Assembly (NCBI GenBank): GCA_963920705.1
Contig: OY987233.1
Coordinates: 13,689,459 to 13,753,458, forward strand
Origin: Odiellus spinosus
Taxonomy: Eukaryota > Arthropoda > Arachnida > Opiliones > Phalangiidae
Length of the DNA stretch: 64,000 bases
Reading direction: 5' to 3'
Shown: in pieces, positions 37,971 to 49,056 of the stretch
Layout of the letters: the number at the start of each line of letters is the position of its first letter
How positions within the stretch are numbered: the stretch's first letter is position 1
The notes under the pieces: generated by a model
What the model was told of the DNA's origin: nothing
The model's database searches: none
What the model saw: the letters and a program-made list of their open reading frames with translations, nothing else
Translations under genes and position numbers: made by a program

Positions 37971-38027
37971 TTAAAGGGAAACTTGGAGCTAAAAATTGAA
38001 CAGGTTCTGAATTTAGTTTCCCTTTAA
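37971..38027. mobile_element. Minimal family C element (57 bp incl. TTAA)
   Basis: TTAAAGGGAAACTTGGAGCT, about 17 bases of left arm, then GTTTCCCTTTAA. Everything between the two tips is deleted, leaving about 53 bp between TTAA sites. Confidence 0.75.
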
Positions 38028-39058
38028 ATCTACCCTTTTTTTGGTCTACGATTAAATCTAATAGATATAGAATGGTGGTTTAGCTTCGTACACGCTACAA
38101 ATATCAACTGATCACGAGTATATAGAAATTATAAAACAAGAGCTCGCGCCATCATCGCGAGATCAAACAGTTTAAGTTTTCAGCGCGTGTCAAAGCATTC
38201 TTTCCCTTTCATCTCTAAGTTATGGTTTCAATGAAATAAAAGGGGAGCATAGCTTCGTGTACGCTGTAAATTTAAACTAAACTTAACTATATAGAACTAT
38301 AGAAAAAAAAAAGCTGGAGGCTTCGATGTCTTAAAAGCTGTCAGGAATTCGCTGAGTTTGGAAAGGAAAAAAATGAAGAAAAAAAAAAAAAAAAAACAGA
38401 AAAAGTTGTGCTTGGTCTGAAATCGAAGTTGAATTTTTTTTTCTATGGCGAAAGATCTAAAACTTGCTCTCAGGGTATTTTCTATATAATACGGACGTAT
38501 AGTTGGTTTCAAAGCGAGGATTTCCGGCCTCGGGTTTAAACCTATATCCGTGGGAGTCAAAGTCTTTAAAAGGTTAAGTTGACAGGCCGTAAACTCAACT
38601 CAACGGGGAATTTATCTTCATAAAACGTACGCCATTGCGCCGCGCAATTCACCATTGATTTAACTTCGAAGTTCAAACGGTCAAGGAATTATATAAATAA
38701 AGGTGTTAGGCCTAGTTCACTATTTGATATTGACCAATATAAGCATATATTTTAAATTTGGATTTATTTTAAAATTAGAAGAATTTTTCATTTGTTCTAT
38801 TTTATTATCCCTTTGGGCTTCCATCTTGTCCATATGGAGTTCCCTAAAGTTCCAAGAGTTGGAAATTACAGTCGATTTAGATGTCTATACGAGTTCAGAC
38901 TGTTTTCAAACCGTTTAAATCAACTTTTCATTTTTTGGACATATGATGTCTACCGCTGAAGCTGACCCCGAGATTTTGTAATTTGACCTTTACAAACCGG
39001 TTAAGAGTGTCAATTGTGGCGCCTCACAATGGGAGATTCATCATCATTAAAATAAAAT

Positions 39059-39378
39059 TAGTCCACGAGTAAAAAAATTGCAAAGAAATACTAAATTAGA
39101 AACAAATTTAAAACTTACCCAGAAAATAGGCTTAGCTGGATTCATGCAGATCCTGAAGTTCTTCTCATTGATGGGTCAGCGACCAATGAACAAAGGCCCG
39201 TCATTAAGACGAGATCTTAAGGTAAGTTTTCCAATATCATTCGATTGGTCGCTGACCTATCAGTGCGAAGAAATTCAGGTGATCTCCATGAAACCAACTA
39301 AGCCTATTTTCCTGGTAAATTTAAAATTTATTTCTAATTTAATATTTATTCCATGTTAAAGTATTTACTCGTGGACTA
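39059..39378. mobile_element. Family B core without its TTAA ends
   Basis: It has the B-family hairpin (AAATAGGCTTAGCTGGATTC, CGATTGGTCGC) but its outermost arms are TAGTCCACGAGTAAA and TTTACTCGTGGACTA, not AAAGGGA. Either the core is an element in its own right captured by the TTAA family, or the ends changed. A 93-codon ORF across it is not a gene. Confidence 0.65.
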
Positions 39379-39688
39379 GACATATTTAGACGATAAGGAT
39401 TAATAAAAATATCAATTGTTGTTAGTAACTTGAAAGAGATTTAGTCTGAAATTAACGCATTCTTCGGTAGTTCAAGGTGAAAAGGAAAGAAATATATACT
39501 TTCCAAATTTTGTTTCACCTTTTAATTTTTAGGATTTAACTGGAACTAAGCCCTGAATATGGCTTATTACATTTATCATTAAATACTATATATCAAACTG
39601 TAATCTATCTCGGATGTTAAATGATAAATTTTGAATATATATGTATATATCTATACGAGACTGACCAATATAATATTGTACAATATAC

Positions 39689-39859
39689 CTGAATAGCGTT
39701 TCCCTGTTGGTCCAATCTTCGTTCCTCCTGACACTTCGTAACCATAGCAACGCCACTAAAATGGCCACCGTCACCCTGACCAGACATAGCGCGCCCCAAT
39801 TCTGATGCCTTCGAGATATTTCTCGAATTCCTCTCGCAACTAGGATACAATAACCGATA
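39689..39859 (-). CDS. TMTC1-like exon f (last membrane helix, NEDW motif)
   Basis: A 171-nt exon with acceptor atttcag and donor gtatat. It encodes IGYCILVARGIREISRRHQN, then a hydrophobic helix (LCLVRVTVAILVALLWL), then RSVRRNEDWTNRETLF. The R..RNEDW..RE.LFRSG motif is the conserved junction between the membrane domain and the TPRs. The coding sequence also contains an X-box-like string at 39738-39751, best explained by the codons for ALLWL. Confidence 0.95.
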
Positions 39860-39949
39860 CTGAAATGAAAATACAACACAAATCAAATTAAATTCAAATA
39901 TTAATTACATTTAGCCTATATATAATGAACATTTATGTCACCAAATCTT

Positions 39950-40620
39950 AAAATTGATTTTGGTAATATCTCGCGATATTTTTTAAAATTTTTATTCGCA
40001 CACGCTTGCAGTATCTATTTATATATCAGGTACAAATCTACATCTTTTATATCGAGAAAGAAGGGAAGATAATCTATTTCCACGCGCTCCAATTTTAAAT
40101 TTATTTTGACAAATATCTGGTAATATTTTTTAATTTTTATTCTCACGCTCTTGCAGTTCTATATATCAGTTTTAATTTGAGAGCAGGTAGAAATCTACAC
40201 CCATTTCATATTTTACATTTAGAAAGAAGGGCAGATTAGCTTTCCACGCGCTCCAATTTTAAATTGATTTTTGGTAATATGTCGCGACATTTTTTATTTT
40301 TTATTCGCACGCGCTTGCAGTATCTATCTGTAAATCAGTTTAATTTGAGAGCAGGTACAAATCTACATCCTTTATAATCCTTTCATCTTTTGTATTGAGA
40401 AAGAAGGGAAGATTAGCTTTCCAGGCGCTCCAATTTTAAATTGATTTTGGTAATATCTCGTGTCATTTTTTAATTTTATTCGCACGCGCTTGCAGTATCT
40501 ATCTGTTAATCAGTTTAATTTGAGAGCAGGTACAAATCAGCATCCTTTATAATCCTTTCATCTTTTATATTGAGAAAGAAGGGAAGATTAGCTTTCCACG
40601 CGCTCCAATTTTAAATTGAT
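39950..40620. repeat. ~180-bp tandem repeat
   Basis: Four copies with CGCGCTCCAATTTTAAATTG, GGTAATATCTCG, ATTCGCACGCGCTTGCAGTA and GAGAAAGAAGGGAAGATTAG. Similar CGCGC-rich segments occur singly at 20220-20320, 30990-31090, 37670-37800 and 38110-38220. Confidence 0.85.
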
Positions 40621-40627
40621 TTTGGTA

Positions 40628-40912
40628 TCGTTTAAAAGTCACGTGTTCACGCATTATCTTTTATAAATCGATTTATTGTAGCTTCGTTTTACGTATGTTG
40701 AAACCGAATCGGTATGAAATTGGTTCCCGAAGCAGTTTCGAGAAATCGAATCAAATCGATTTGATAAAACACGGTTTCCTGTTCACACGATTAAATCGAA
40801 ACGTTTTGAAACGGTTTAAATCGATTCCAATTCCTAGTATGAACGCGGCTTACTTAAGAAGAATCGATAAAGAATGACTTGATTCTCAACTTCACCCTTC
40901 CTTTAAGAGTGG
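40628..40912. mobile_element. Family G arm plus a TTAA-element right tip
   Basis: CACGTGTTCACGCATTATC to CCTAGTATGAACGCGGCT (family G), then AGAATCGATAAAGAATGACT and CCCTTCCTTTAA, the right tip of an A-type element. Confidence 0.6.
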
Positions 40913-41555
40913 TCTAGTACTTGTAAATTTAAAATAATTCAAAGTAGGCAATACTTGCAAAAGTTTTAATTCGGTTTTTAAAAGTTTTGGGGTTTTTATT
41001 ATTATTGTAATATTTGATTAAATTTGCGTGTTGAAAGAGGGCGAAATTATATTTCTACGCTTATATTATTTACTTAAATCTTTTTAGTATTTAAATTTGC
41101 TTTTTTAGAAATGATGTTCAACACGAAAGTTCGCTCGGACGTTGAACTAATGATTTCTATAAATTTTTAAATTCGAGTAAACACGGGAATTACCCAAATT
41201 TAAATTTTACGAAACTCTTAAGCCTATATCCATATTTCCACTTTTAAAGGGTTAAAGAAGCGTGATTAATTTATACATTAAACTCAATTTAAATTTTCTA
41301 ACGAATCAAAGTGATTCTGATACCAGTTTCTTTAAGTTTTATTAATTTTATTTTTAGTTTTTTCATAATATTAAATATTTATATTGAAAATTGTACACCT
41401 CTGTCATCGGGTTAAATGGAAAAAATTATTTAAATTCATTTTTTTAACACTTTATGACGTAATTAATGTTTCTGAAACGTCATTTCCGGAAATATTATAA
41501 GTATAGTAATGACGTTCATGAAATTAAGGCGATAAACATCCCTAAAATTAAAATT

Positions 41556-41815
41556 CCTTGAATTAAATTGAGGCTGGAACGTAAATAACGAAAATTTTCG
41601 TACAAATGATAATTGACTCTCTAAATTAAGTACTTTCACGAAAAAGACTGCGCGAAAGAGACCTTATAACTGGTGCCAGAACGCGCGAGAATAAACCGTA
41701 GGCTCCACAATAGTGAGCCTATAACATACGCATATATTTTTTGAATCGTTTTTCTAGCGATCTTTCCGAAAATGATACTAAATTCCTTGACAGCCTCACT
41801 TCACAACATATTTAT
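41556..41815. mobile_element. Family F internally deleted copy
   Basis: AATTGAGGCTGGAACG to CTTGACAGCCTCACTTC, shorter than the full copy at 16.6 kb. Confidence 0.6.
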
Positions 41816-42384
41816 CGTAATCCAATTAAGCCTTTTTAAGTTAAAACTTTAATAGGAGAAAAATATATTAATTTTGATCCGCATTAGAAGATAAAAATAT
41901 AATAAAATAATCCGGATTATAATATTTAAAAGCGTTGAGATTATTTTTAAGAGTCGGTCGGGATTCTAATTTTAATTTTCTAATCTTTTAAGTCAATAAC
42001 GGGGGTTGGGGGAGAAGTTGGGAATCTTCCCCCAGACGACCTCAACCCCATCTCTATACGAAATTCCTGTTAATCTTTAAATCTATTAGCGTTAAAACTG
42101 ATTTCCAATTTAGGACGTTATTGGGAAAGGGGATTCATCCCCCTTATTTCCCCCCCCCCTTGGTGCCCCCTCACCCAAGACTGTTCCTTAATGAATCACT
42201 TTCGATATAGAACATTAATCTCGATTCATTTAGTCATCAGCTGGCTTCCAGAGAACCCTCTAGCGCCTCTAAGCGACTGGCTACGGCGCAACCCCGCTTT
42301 AAGCGACGACCAAGCTGTTGCCAATGTCTATATACGGATATAGTTTCGGCTATTTGGCCCACTCCAACCTTCTCGCGTATTTTA

Positions 42385-43115
42385 TAATTAAGAGCCAGAG
42401 GATAATTTCTATCTATATGTCATAACGAAGTCACTTGGCACTATAGATTAAGGAGGAGTTATATAAGGAAAATTGCCGCTTTTATTGATAAGTTAAATTG
42501 GATTATTTTGGGGTTTTATAACATATTCGATTACGAAGTAACTTGGCAGTGGAGTTTAAGGTGTAATTTATATATATGAATAATTTTCTTATTTTATGTA
42601 AAGTTTAATTTTTTGGGGGATTTAATGTATATATAAAATTACGAAGTCCCTTGGCAGTAAAATTTAAGGTATGATATATTGGAATTGAATATTTCAAATG
42701 GATTTAATTTTATAGTTAAGAGCCAGAGGATATTTTCATCTATATGTCATAACGAAGTCACTTGGCACTATAGATTAAGGCGGAGTTATATAAGGAAAAT
42801 TGCCGCTTTTATTGATAAGTTAAATTGGATTATTTTGGGGTTTGTAACATATTCGATTACGAAGTAACTTGGCAGTGGGGTTTAAGGTATGATATATATG
42901 AATTTATTTTCTTATTTACTGTAAAGTTAAAATATTTTTTTGGGGGTTTTAAGATTACGAAGTCCCTTGGCAGTAAAATTTAAGGTATGATATAAATGAA
43001 TTGAATATTTCAAACGGGTTTAATTTTATAATTAAGAGCCACAGGATAATTTCTATCTATATGTCATAACGAAGTCACTTGGCAGTATAGTTTAAGGCGG
43101 AGCTCTATATATTAC
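42385..43115. repeat. ~320-bp tandem repeat next to the large transposon
   Basis: Two full copies (from about 42386 and 42712) and a start of a third (43029) of AAGAGCCAGAGGATAATTTC...GAAGTCACTTGGCA. Inside each, TACGAAGT.ACTTGGCAGT recurs about every 110 bp. The transposon target lies about 45 bp after the array. Confidence 0.85.
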
Positions 43116-43166
43116 ATATAGAGAAATAAATATAAAAAAAAATATAATTTTGGAACAGTCCGTAAC

Positions 43167-43211
43167 CATGGACGAATTATAGTATACACAGGGACGAGTG
43201 GCAGAAGTAAT
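43167..43211 (+). repeat. Left outer terminal inverted repeat of the large transposon
   Basis: CATGGACG...GACGAGTGGCAGA, perfectly matched in inverse orientation at 53673-53717. Beyond 43211 short shared blocks (GTTAAATG, CCGAGTC) show older, decayed similarity. Confidence 0.75.
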
Positions 43212-43450
43212 TTTCTGGCTAACGATTGTTAAATGCGCGCTCCAGCGGCATTTCTGGGAACTAACGACAAACCGAGTCAAAAGGGGGTAGGAACGCGGGG
43301 AAAAATACTAGCACAAGATTTATAAAGTTAGGCCTTTACGCACGTGTTTAGATTTATCGCGAATTCGCGATGAATTTTAGTGCTCAAACGTTTGAGACAT
43401 TGTTTGGAGATTTTACACATTCTCCAGAGAAGAAAGAAAGTAAGGGGAAG

Positions 43451-43948
43451 CAGTAAGCATTTGGTCATTTTCAAAGCCACTTATCTCTGGTTTTATTGAT
43501 CTTAGATTTACGCGGTATTTTTATTCGTAATCTAGAGGTTATTTTGTAGAACATCAACTCTTTACTTATGACATAAACCCCTTAGTTATTTTTTAAATGG
43601 GGTTTAAACTCGTGCAAAATGCCAATCCATGCCTTCACTTGATTGAGTTTCAATCATGAACTGATATCCGTAGATGGATGCGGTTTTTTTTATATTGTTT
43701 CTGGGAAAGAACGCGAGAACTTCAACTTTCAACTTTATTTTTAAGACTAAGTCATTAATTTTAATTGACATTTAAAAATAGCCTATTTTCGAGGGCAAAA
43801 CTATAGTAGTATTAGCACTTTCTAATTTTTTACTCGTGTACAGTCTTATAGAATAAACGTTTTTCTATCCAAAATACTAAACCGCTTAATTTTATCATAA
43901 TTAGAAGTTGAGTAATAAGCATTTTACCAGACCACCTATTACCTATAT
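43451..43948 (+). repeat. Left inner long inverted repeat (~0.5 kb)
   Basis: Reverse complement of 52715-53212 with only a few differences by eye. The spacer to the outer end is about 240 bp here and about 460 bp on the right, and the two spacers do not align well. Near identity of the inner pair implies recent insertion or gene conversion between the arms. Confidence 0.85.
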
Positions 43949-44503
43949 GTTTTGGCCAATTTAGGTCAAAATAACAGATGGGGCAAAACGCAGCTTTGTG
44001 GGTGGTAAAGCAGTCGCAAGATCAGTAACGCCCATCTATACGCGCATTGAAAAAACCCGTAACTTTCTTGAATATGAGACGCTATTGATACTTGTATTAT
44101 ATATCTTTGGATTGGGCGAACCATAATTTTGCCACGTTTTTAAGCACCATCTCTACTTAGGAATTAAAAAGTTTACTATTGTTTTATATTATATATTATA
44201 CGAGTAATAAAAAATTATCAAACATATTTTAAAAATTTATTTTGAGTTTTAAAAGTGAATTACACAAAAGTTCCTAATCGGTTATTGTAGGGGCATTGTT
44301 GACAACTTTATCCACATGTGGGTGGTTGCTTCAAAAAACGGTGTACAATTAAAGTACAAGATTTCAAATCATGCTCTTTTTTGGTGTTTTGATGACTATT
44401 TGCGTGATTTGAAAGAACGTTTATTTGTAATATAATGATTTAGATTATTTACTGATTTTTCGGGAATTTAGGGTGATTACTTAATTCGCATTACTTAACC
44501 CCC

Positions 44504-45287
44504 TTAAAGGGAGGGTGAAGTGGAAAATTAAGTGATGTTTTATCGATTCTTTATCTAAAAATAAGACCTGTTTTAAGACTAATTTCATAAATATGCACGG
44601 ATTAGTTCGTTCACAATCATTTTTTAAAAGCGGACCAAAGATATTAAGGCGGAGAAATTAAAAGCGCGGGAAAACCTAAGCCTAATTTGACGAATGTTTC
44701 AAATTAGGCTAATTTGACGAATGTTTCAAATTAGGCTAATTTGACGAATGTTTCAAATTAGGCTTAGATTTTCCCGCGCGCGCGGAATTTCGCCGCCTTA
44801 ATATCTTTGGTCCGCTTTTAAAAAATGATTGTGAACGAACTAATCCGTGCATATTTATGAAATTAGTCTTAATATAAAGCTTGAAACCTACTTCATAACT
44901 GACTGAAATTCCAAGGCTGACCCATATCTGGAAGTATTATCAGAATATAAATCTGAAAGGTAAGTTACTTTCAAAAAATCAAATCCAATAGAATAACATT
45001 ACGTGTCTCGTTCGACAGCTAATAAGCAATGTAGTAACGACTAACGCGGAGTGATACGCGATGTTAAACCTAGCATTACCGTTGGTTACTCTTCTTAAAC
45101 ACTACATGGCCTAGCTGTGATTGGCCGGAGGACGCGGTTTCGAATTTGAGGGTGAAACCGGGACTTATTTTGACTTTTTAAAAAGTTCAGAGATATTTCC
45201 CAGGTGTTTTAATACGCAAACAGGTCTTATTTTTAGATAAAGAATCGATAAAACATCACTTGATTTTCCACTTCATCCTCCCTTTAA
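44504..45287. mobile_element. TTAA palindromic element nested in the large transposon
   Basis: TTAAAGGGAGGGTGAAGTGG at the left is mirrored at the right end CTTCATCCTCCCTTTAA. The arms of about 65 bp include TTATCGATTCTTTATC. A second, better palindrome lies inside (about 44577-44870), and its centre is a 27-bp unit (TTTGACGAATGTTTCAAATTAGG core) repeated three times at 44685-44765. It has no coding capacity and is non-autonomous. TTAA target sites point to piggyBac- or Kolobok-type transposases (family knowledge); the YqaJ element's own ends differ. Confidence 0.75.
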
Positions 45288-47352
45288 GCGATTTATTATA
45301 GGCGATTATATTTTAGCAAATTAGTTTTATGTCATTTTACTTTGATATATATTATTTTGGTAAGCGAACGTTTTGGTGCGGGGAAGTTTTGGTACGGAGT
45401 TTATGGTGCCAGATTTTCGGTGCGGGCAAATTTGGTTTTTTTGTTGCTGGGAAGTTTCGCTGCCGTACTTTTCGGTGTGAAAAAGAGTTTTTTAAAATAT
45501 TGAATTTACGTTCTCATTGCAAAAGCTTTTCTGCTCGCATTGCCATGTAATTTTTCCGGATTTTAAAATCCTCTCGCGTACATAAACATAATTATCTAGA
45601 ATTAATTTCTTGCCTCCCCGTTTGCGTTCAAGATATAGAAGCGTCATTTTGAACTGTGCGCTTTTGGATTAAATAGGTTAGAGATAAATTAAATAGGTTT
45701 CATTTTTATTTGAAAAATCAATTAAATAGGTTTCTTTTTTCTTTAAAAAATCAAATTAAATAGGTTTAATTTTTAATAAAATATTAAATAGGCTTATATA
45801 TTCAAATTCTAATTTGTAATATTTTTTATTTAAATTATTAAATTAAATAGTTTTTTTTTTATTAAAATATTAAATAGGCTTATATATATTCCAGCACCGA
45901 AATATCCGCCTGCAACAAAACTTCCTCGCACCCCAATATTTTGAGTCTTTTGCTGAATCAAAATATAATTATAGATTTGGTCTATGTCATGATTAAGTTT
46001 ATTCGACAAACAGTCTTGGCTTGTGACGTTAATATTGGTTAATTGAATGCCGTAGTAAAAAATACACCCTTTAATATCAGGGCGGCTCCGATTGGACACT
46101 GGTAAATAATTTGTACAGTTGATTACTGATTATAACTATGATTATGGCATGATTGTTTTGGTATTTTCTAATTGAATTGAGTGGCTACCCACTCGGGCGG
46201 CTTCTTTTGGAGCTCAGCATAAGAAAAGAAAATATCGAAATATAGGCCTACAAAACAAATACATAATAGAGTAGTATCGTTTCAGGGGGGTTTCACTAAG
46301 CTCCCATTTTGCAGGCAAGAATTAATGTGGGCTCTATATTGATAGAATGGCGCCTAGCTTTTAAAGTGGACCGACGTAAAACCGGTTTTGGGGGAACGGT
46401 AGTATTTCTGTACCAGCACAGTAGGAGCGAAGATTTGATGGAAAATGACTGTCCGTGAGAGGGAATGTCAGCCCTCATACAACAAAGCGCGGAACAAAAT
46501 CTATTAGAATCTATAAATAAGGAGTTTAGAATCAGTTGGAAATTTCTGTGCTAACCAAGCTGCAGGCAATTAATATCAATGTCGTAAGCTTAGATCTCTA
46601 ACTGGATGCTAAAGGGTGCCCAAAAATCGGGAAACCATGGGGGTTTCCAAAATTTAACACCCTTTTTTTACCAAAAATATTTTTCAAGTTTGACTCTTTA
46701 TAGCCAGCGCCTTTGACCAAAATTTGCGTACCTTCTACAGACCAAAATTTGCGTACCTTCTACAGAACAAAATATTCCTCGTCGCAAAGCGCAAGGGAAC
46801 ATGGTCGTTGGTTTAGTCATTTTCCCGTCCGTCAATGTTATAGCACATGGTTAGAGAAATTTCTTAGTATTTTCGGAGATTTTCACAATGGGGGTGCCTT
46901 TTATAACAAATCTTCAATTTATTTTAGTTCATTTTAGTCCACCGTAGTTTGCATCGCGTATAAACTTACGCTATCCGTTATCTCTATGAATTGTTTGTTT
47001 ATTGGTATATCCAGAACCTCGCTTTACGCGTGCTATCACGTTTGAATACCTTTCCCTGTGAGACGGGAAAGAGTAAAAGAGTCCCCAAGACTTTGGTAGT
47101 TGTGTCAAGCTACAATAACGCGCGAATAAAGGTTTGTTGGTGGAAAATGTTTAAAACTCGACCTCCAGCCCCCGGTAAATTCCCGATTAAAAAAAAAGGG
47201 CAAGGGGGAATGAAAAAAAAAAAATAAAAATTGTTTTTAGTGAGATACAACTACAGACACTTTTTCGAGCCAAAATGTGGGCGCCACCATTTGGGGTGAA
47301 AGGTGGAGGAACTCTGCCTTTGGTCCTATATTATTGTGCTGCTCAATGGCCG

Positions 47353-47584
47353 AATAGTTGGTATTATAAAAGTTCACTTCGTCCCAGCCTTGAAAAAAGG
47401 CGAAGTCTTCCGTAGAAACGGGTTCTATTTAACGGCTATTCTCGTTGGTTTCAAGGTTGAAAAAAGTATAGATAATCCTATACTTGGACCCAACCTTGGC
47501 AAAAGGCAAGATCTCCCCTAGAAACGGGTGCTTTTTAACGGCTCTTTTCGTTGGTTCCAAAGTTATTTTATAATACCAACTATT
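47353..47584. mobile_element. Short inverted-repeat element (232 bp)
   Basis: Ends AATAGTTGGTATTATAAAA and its reverse complement. Inside are two diverged direct copies of a ~75-bp unit (AGAAACGGGT..TTTTTAACGGCT..TTCGTTGGTT). It is nested in the large transposon. No coding capacity. Confidence 0.65.
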
Positions 47585-48687
47585 GCTTCTTCATGGCAGC
47601 GGATGGCTAACAATAGAACATAACGAGGGTATAGCTGTACAGAACAAAGGAAATTCTTCTCTTTCGTCGTAAAATTTCACAGTGCCCAGAAAACTACTCT
47701 TTCACAAAAATATAGTTTTCTTAGAAGTACTTTTACCAAAACTTTACTAAGTAATGGGCTAAATTGCTTTCAGACATGACAAACTCCCTGGGGTAGGGTG
47801 ATCTACTCTTGACGTTCGAGGGGGGAAATAAAGTAGAAAATCACTCTTTGGGTTAGAATTTTTTGAGTTCTATGACTGGAGTTTTGGACGATCACTTGAA
47901 TCCAGATTTACTTGGCAAAACTCACGAAGAATTACCTCCCATCGTATCTTCGATCATTTCGAAAATTTTACTTCTATTTTTGTCTATAAACGTACGCGAA
48001 AATCTAGGAACAAGAAAATAATCTTGCAGTTTCGATGGGGAACAAGCGAAAGAAAACGATGTCGCTTAGTAAAGTGAAAAAATCGTATTCGAAAAAATTT
48101 CATTTGGGCCTTCAAATTTATCACAACGGGTAAGATCCTGTTTCTAAGCAAAATTAACTAATTTTTAATATGCCGTAAAATCGAGGGGCAAACCACTTTT
48201 GAATCAATTCGGAATCTGGAATCAGGTGTACAAATTTTCCTAGAGTGGTTTGCCCCCCTCGCATTAAATACGTGCCCATTTTCTAAAATTCACACGCTTA
48301 TCATATTTGGGAAAAAAATTAAAGGGAGGATGAAACAAGTTGCTTTTATAACACATCCGTTATTTTAATATAATTTTTTAAAGTCTTCAATGTTAGCCCT
48401 AAACGGCTAGCCTAAAAGAGCCTCCTTTTCAAACGCTTATTGTCCCGCAAAATCTTACGGGTGTCGCGCGCTTTTGAAACTAATTGGCAAATGAAATCGC
48501 GCGGTAGATATTTCTGAACAATACACGTTTGAAAAGAATAATATCGAGGAGGCTCTTTTAAATTAAAACTGATTAAAAAATAACGTGGATGTTCTGGTAA
48601 GTTTTATAAATAGCTTTGGCCTTCTATAATAGCTTCCTCTATCAAGTAAGAGCAACTTTTTTCATCACTTCATACCCCATTTTATGA

Positions 48688-49023
48688 AGTGTAATTTCCT
48701 ATGAAGTTTTTAAACAAAACCATACTGATTTTCACAGATCCCATAGAATTTCGCCACGAAGATCGCTTGGAATTTCGCCACGAAGATCGCTTGGAATTTC
48801 GCCACGAAGATCGCTTGGAATTTCGCCAAGAAGATCGCTTAGATTTTCGCCACTTAGAAGACCGCAAGGAAATTCTCCGCTTAGATCTCCCGGACAACGC
48901 TTGCCGCCACGAGAAATTACCAACACACCAAGTAATTTGTCCTCCACTAACGGGGCAAATGTAGCTCGCCGTTTAAACTTATCTACGTCATTAGAAAAGG
49001 ATAGTGTGATGGGTATAGAAAAT
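48688..49023 (+). pseudogene. In-frame upstream SPRRSLGI-repeat coding stretch
   Basis: This frame, the same as the transposase ORF, is open for 112 codons between a TGA at 48685 and a TAA at 49024. It reads about four 24-nt repeats encoding ISPRRSLG (48745-48840), then an Arg/Pro-rich segment ending LSTSLEKDSVMGIEN. That last string resembles DSTLGKDNFMEVDIE at residues 12-26 of the transposase, as if a coding segment had been duplicated. There is no ATG before the repeats, but ttttcacag at 48729-48737 could be a splice acceptor. It is either a broken N-terminal extension or part of an upstream exon. Another frame over the same DNA reads EFRHEDRL repeats. Confidence 0.5.
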
Positions 49024-49056
49024 TAATGTATAAATCCGGAAATTGAAATTCAAAAT

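Larger units (their letters stand above)
43212..48687. other. 5' non-coding part of the large transposon
   Basis: Apart from the inner inverted repeat this 5.5 kb has no long ORF. It holds the nested TTAA element at 44504-45287, loosely inverted TTTTGGTGCGGGGAAG-type motifs (45345-45480 against 45885-45935), a duplicated 27-bp unit at 46718-46765, a stretch at 47055-47185 also present near 31.3 kb, the small element at 47353-47584 and an unpaired TTAAAGGGAGGATGAA end at 48318. Positions 47270-47340 and 52080-52150 are diverged direct copies. Confidence 0.6.

Noticed and set aside
43160..43166. A 9-bp target duplication typical of Mutator elements
   Set aside because: Only seven bases (CCGTAAC) match directly next to both ends; extending to nine fails on both sides.
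47303..47521. 72-codon ORF inside the transposon
   Set aside because: It lies across a 232-bp inverted-repeat element with internal duplications.
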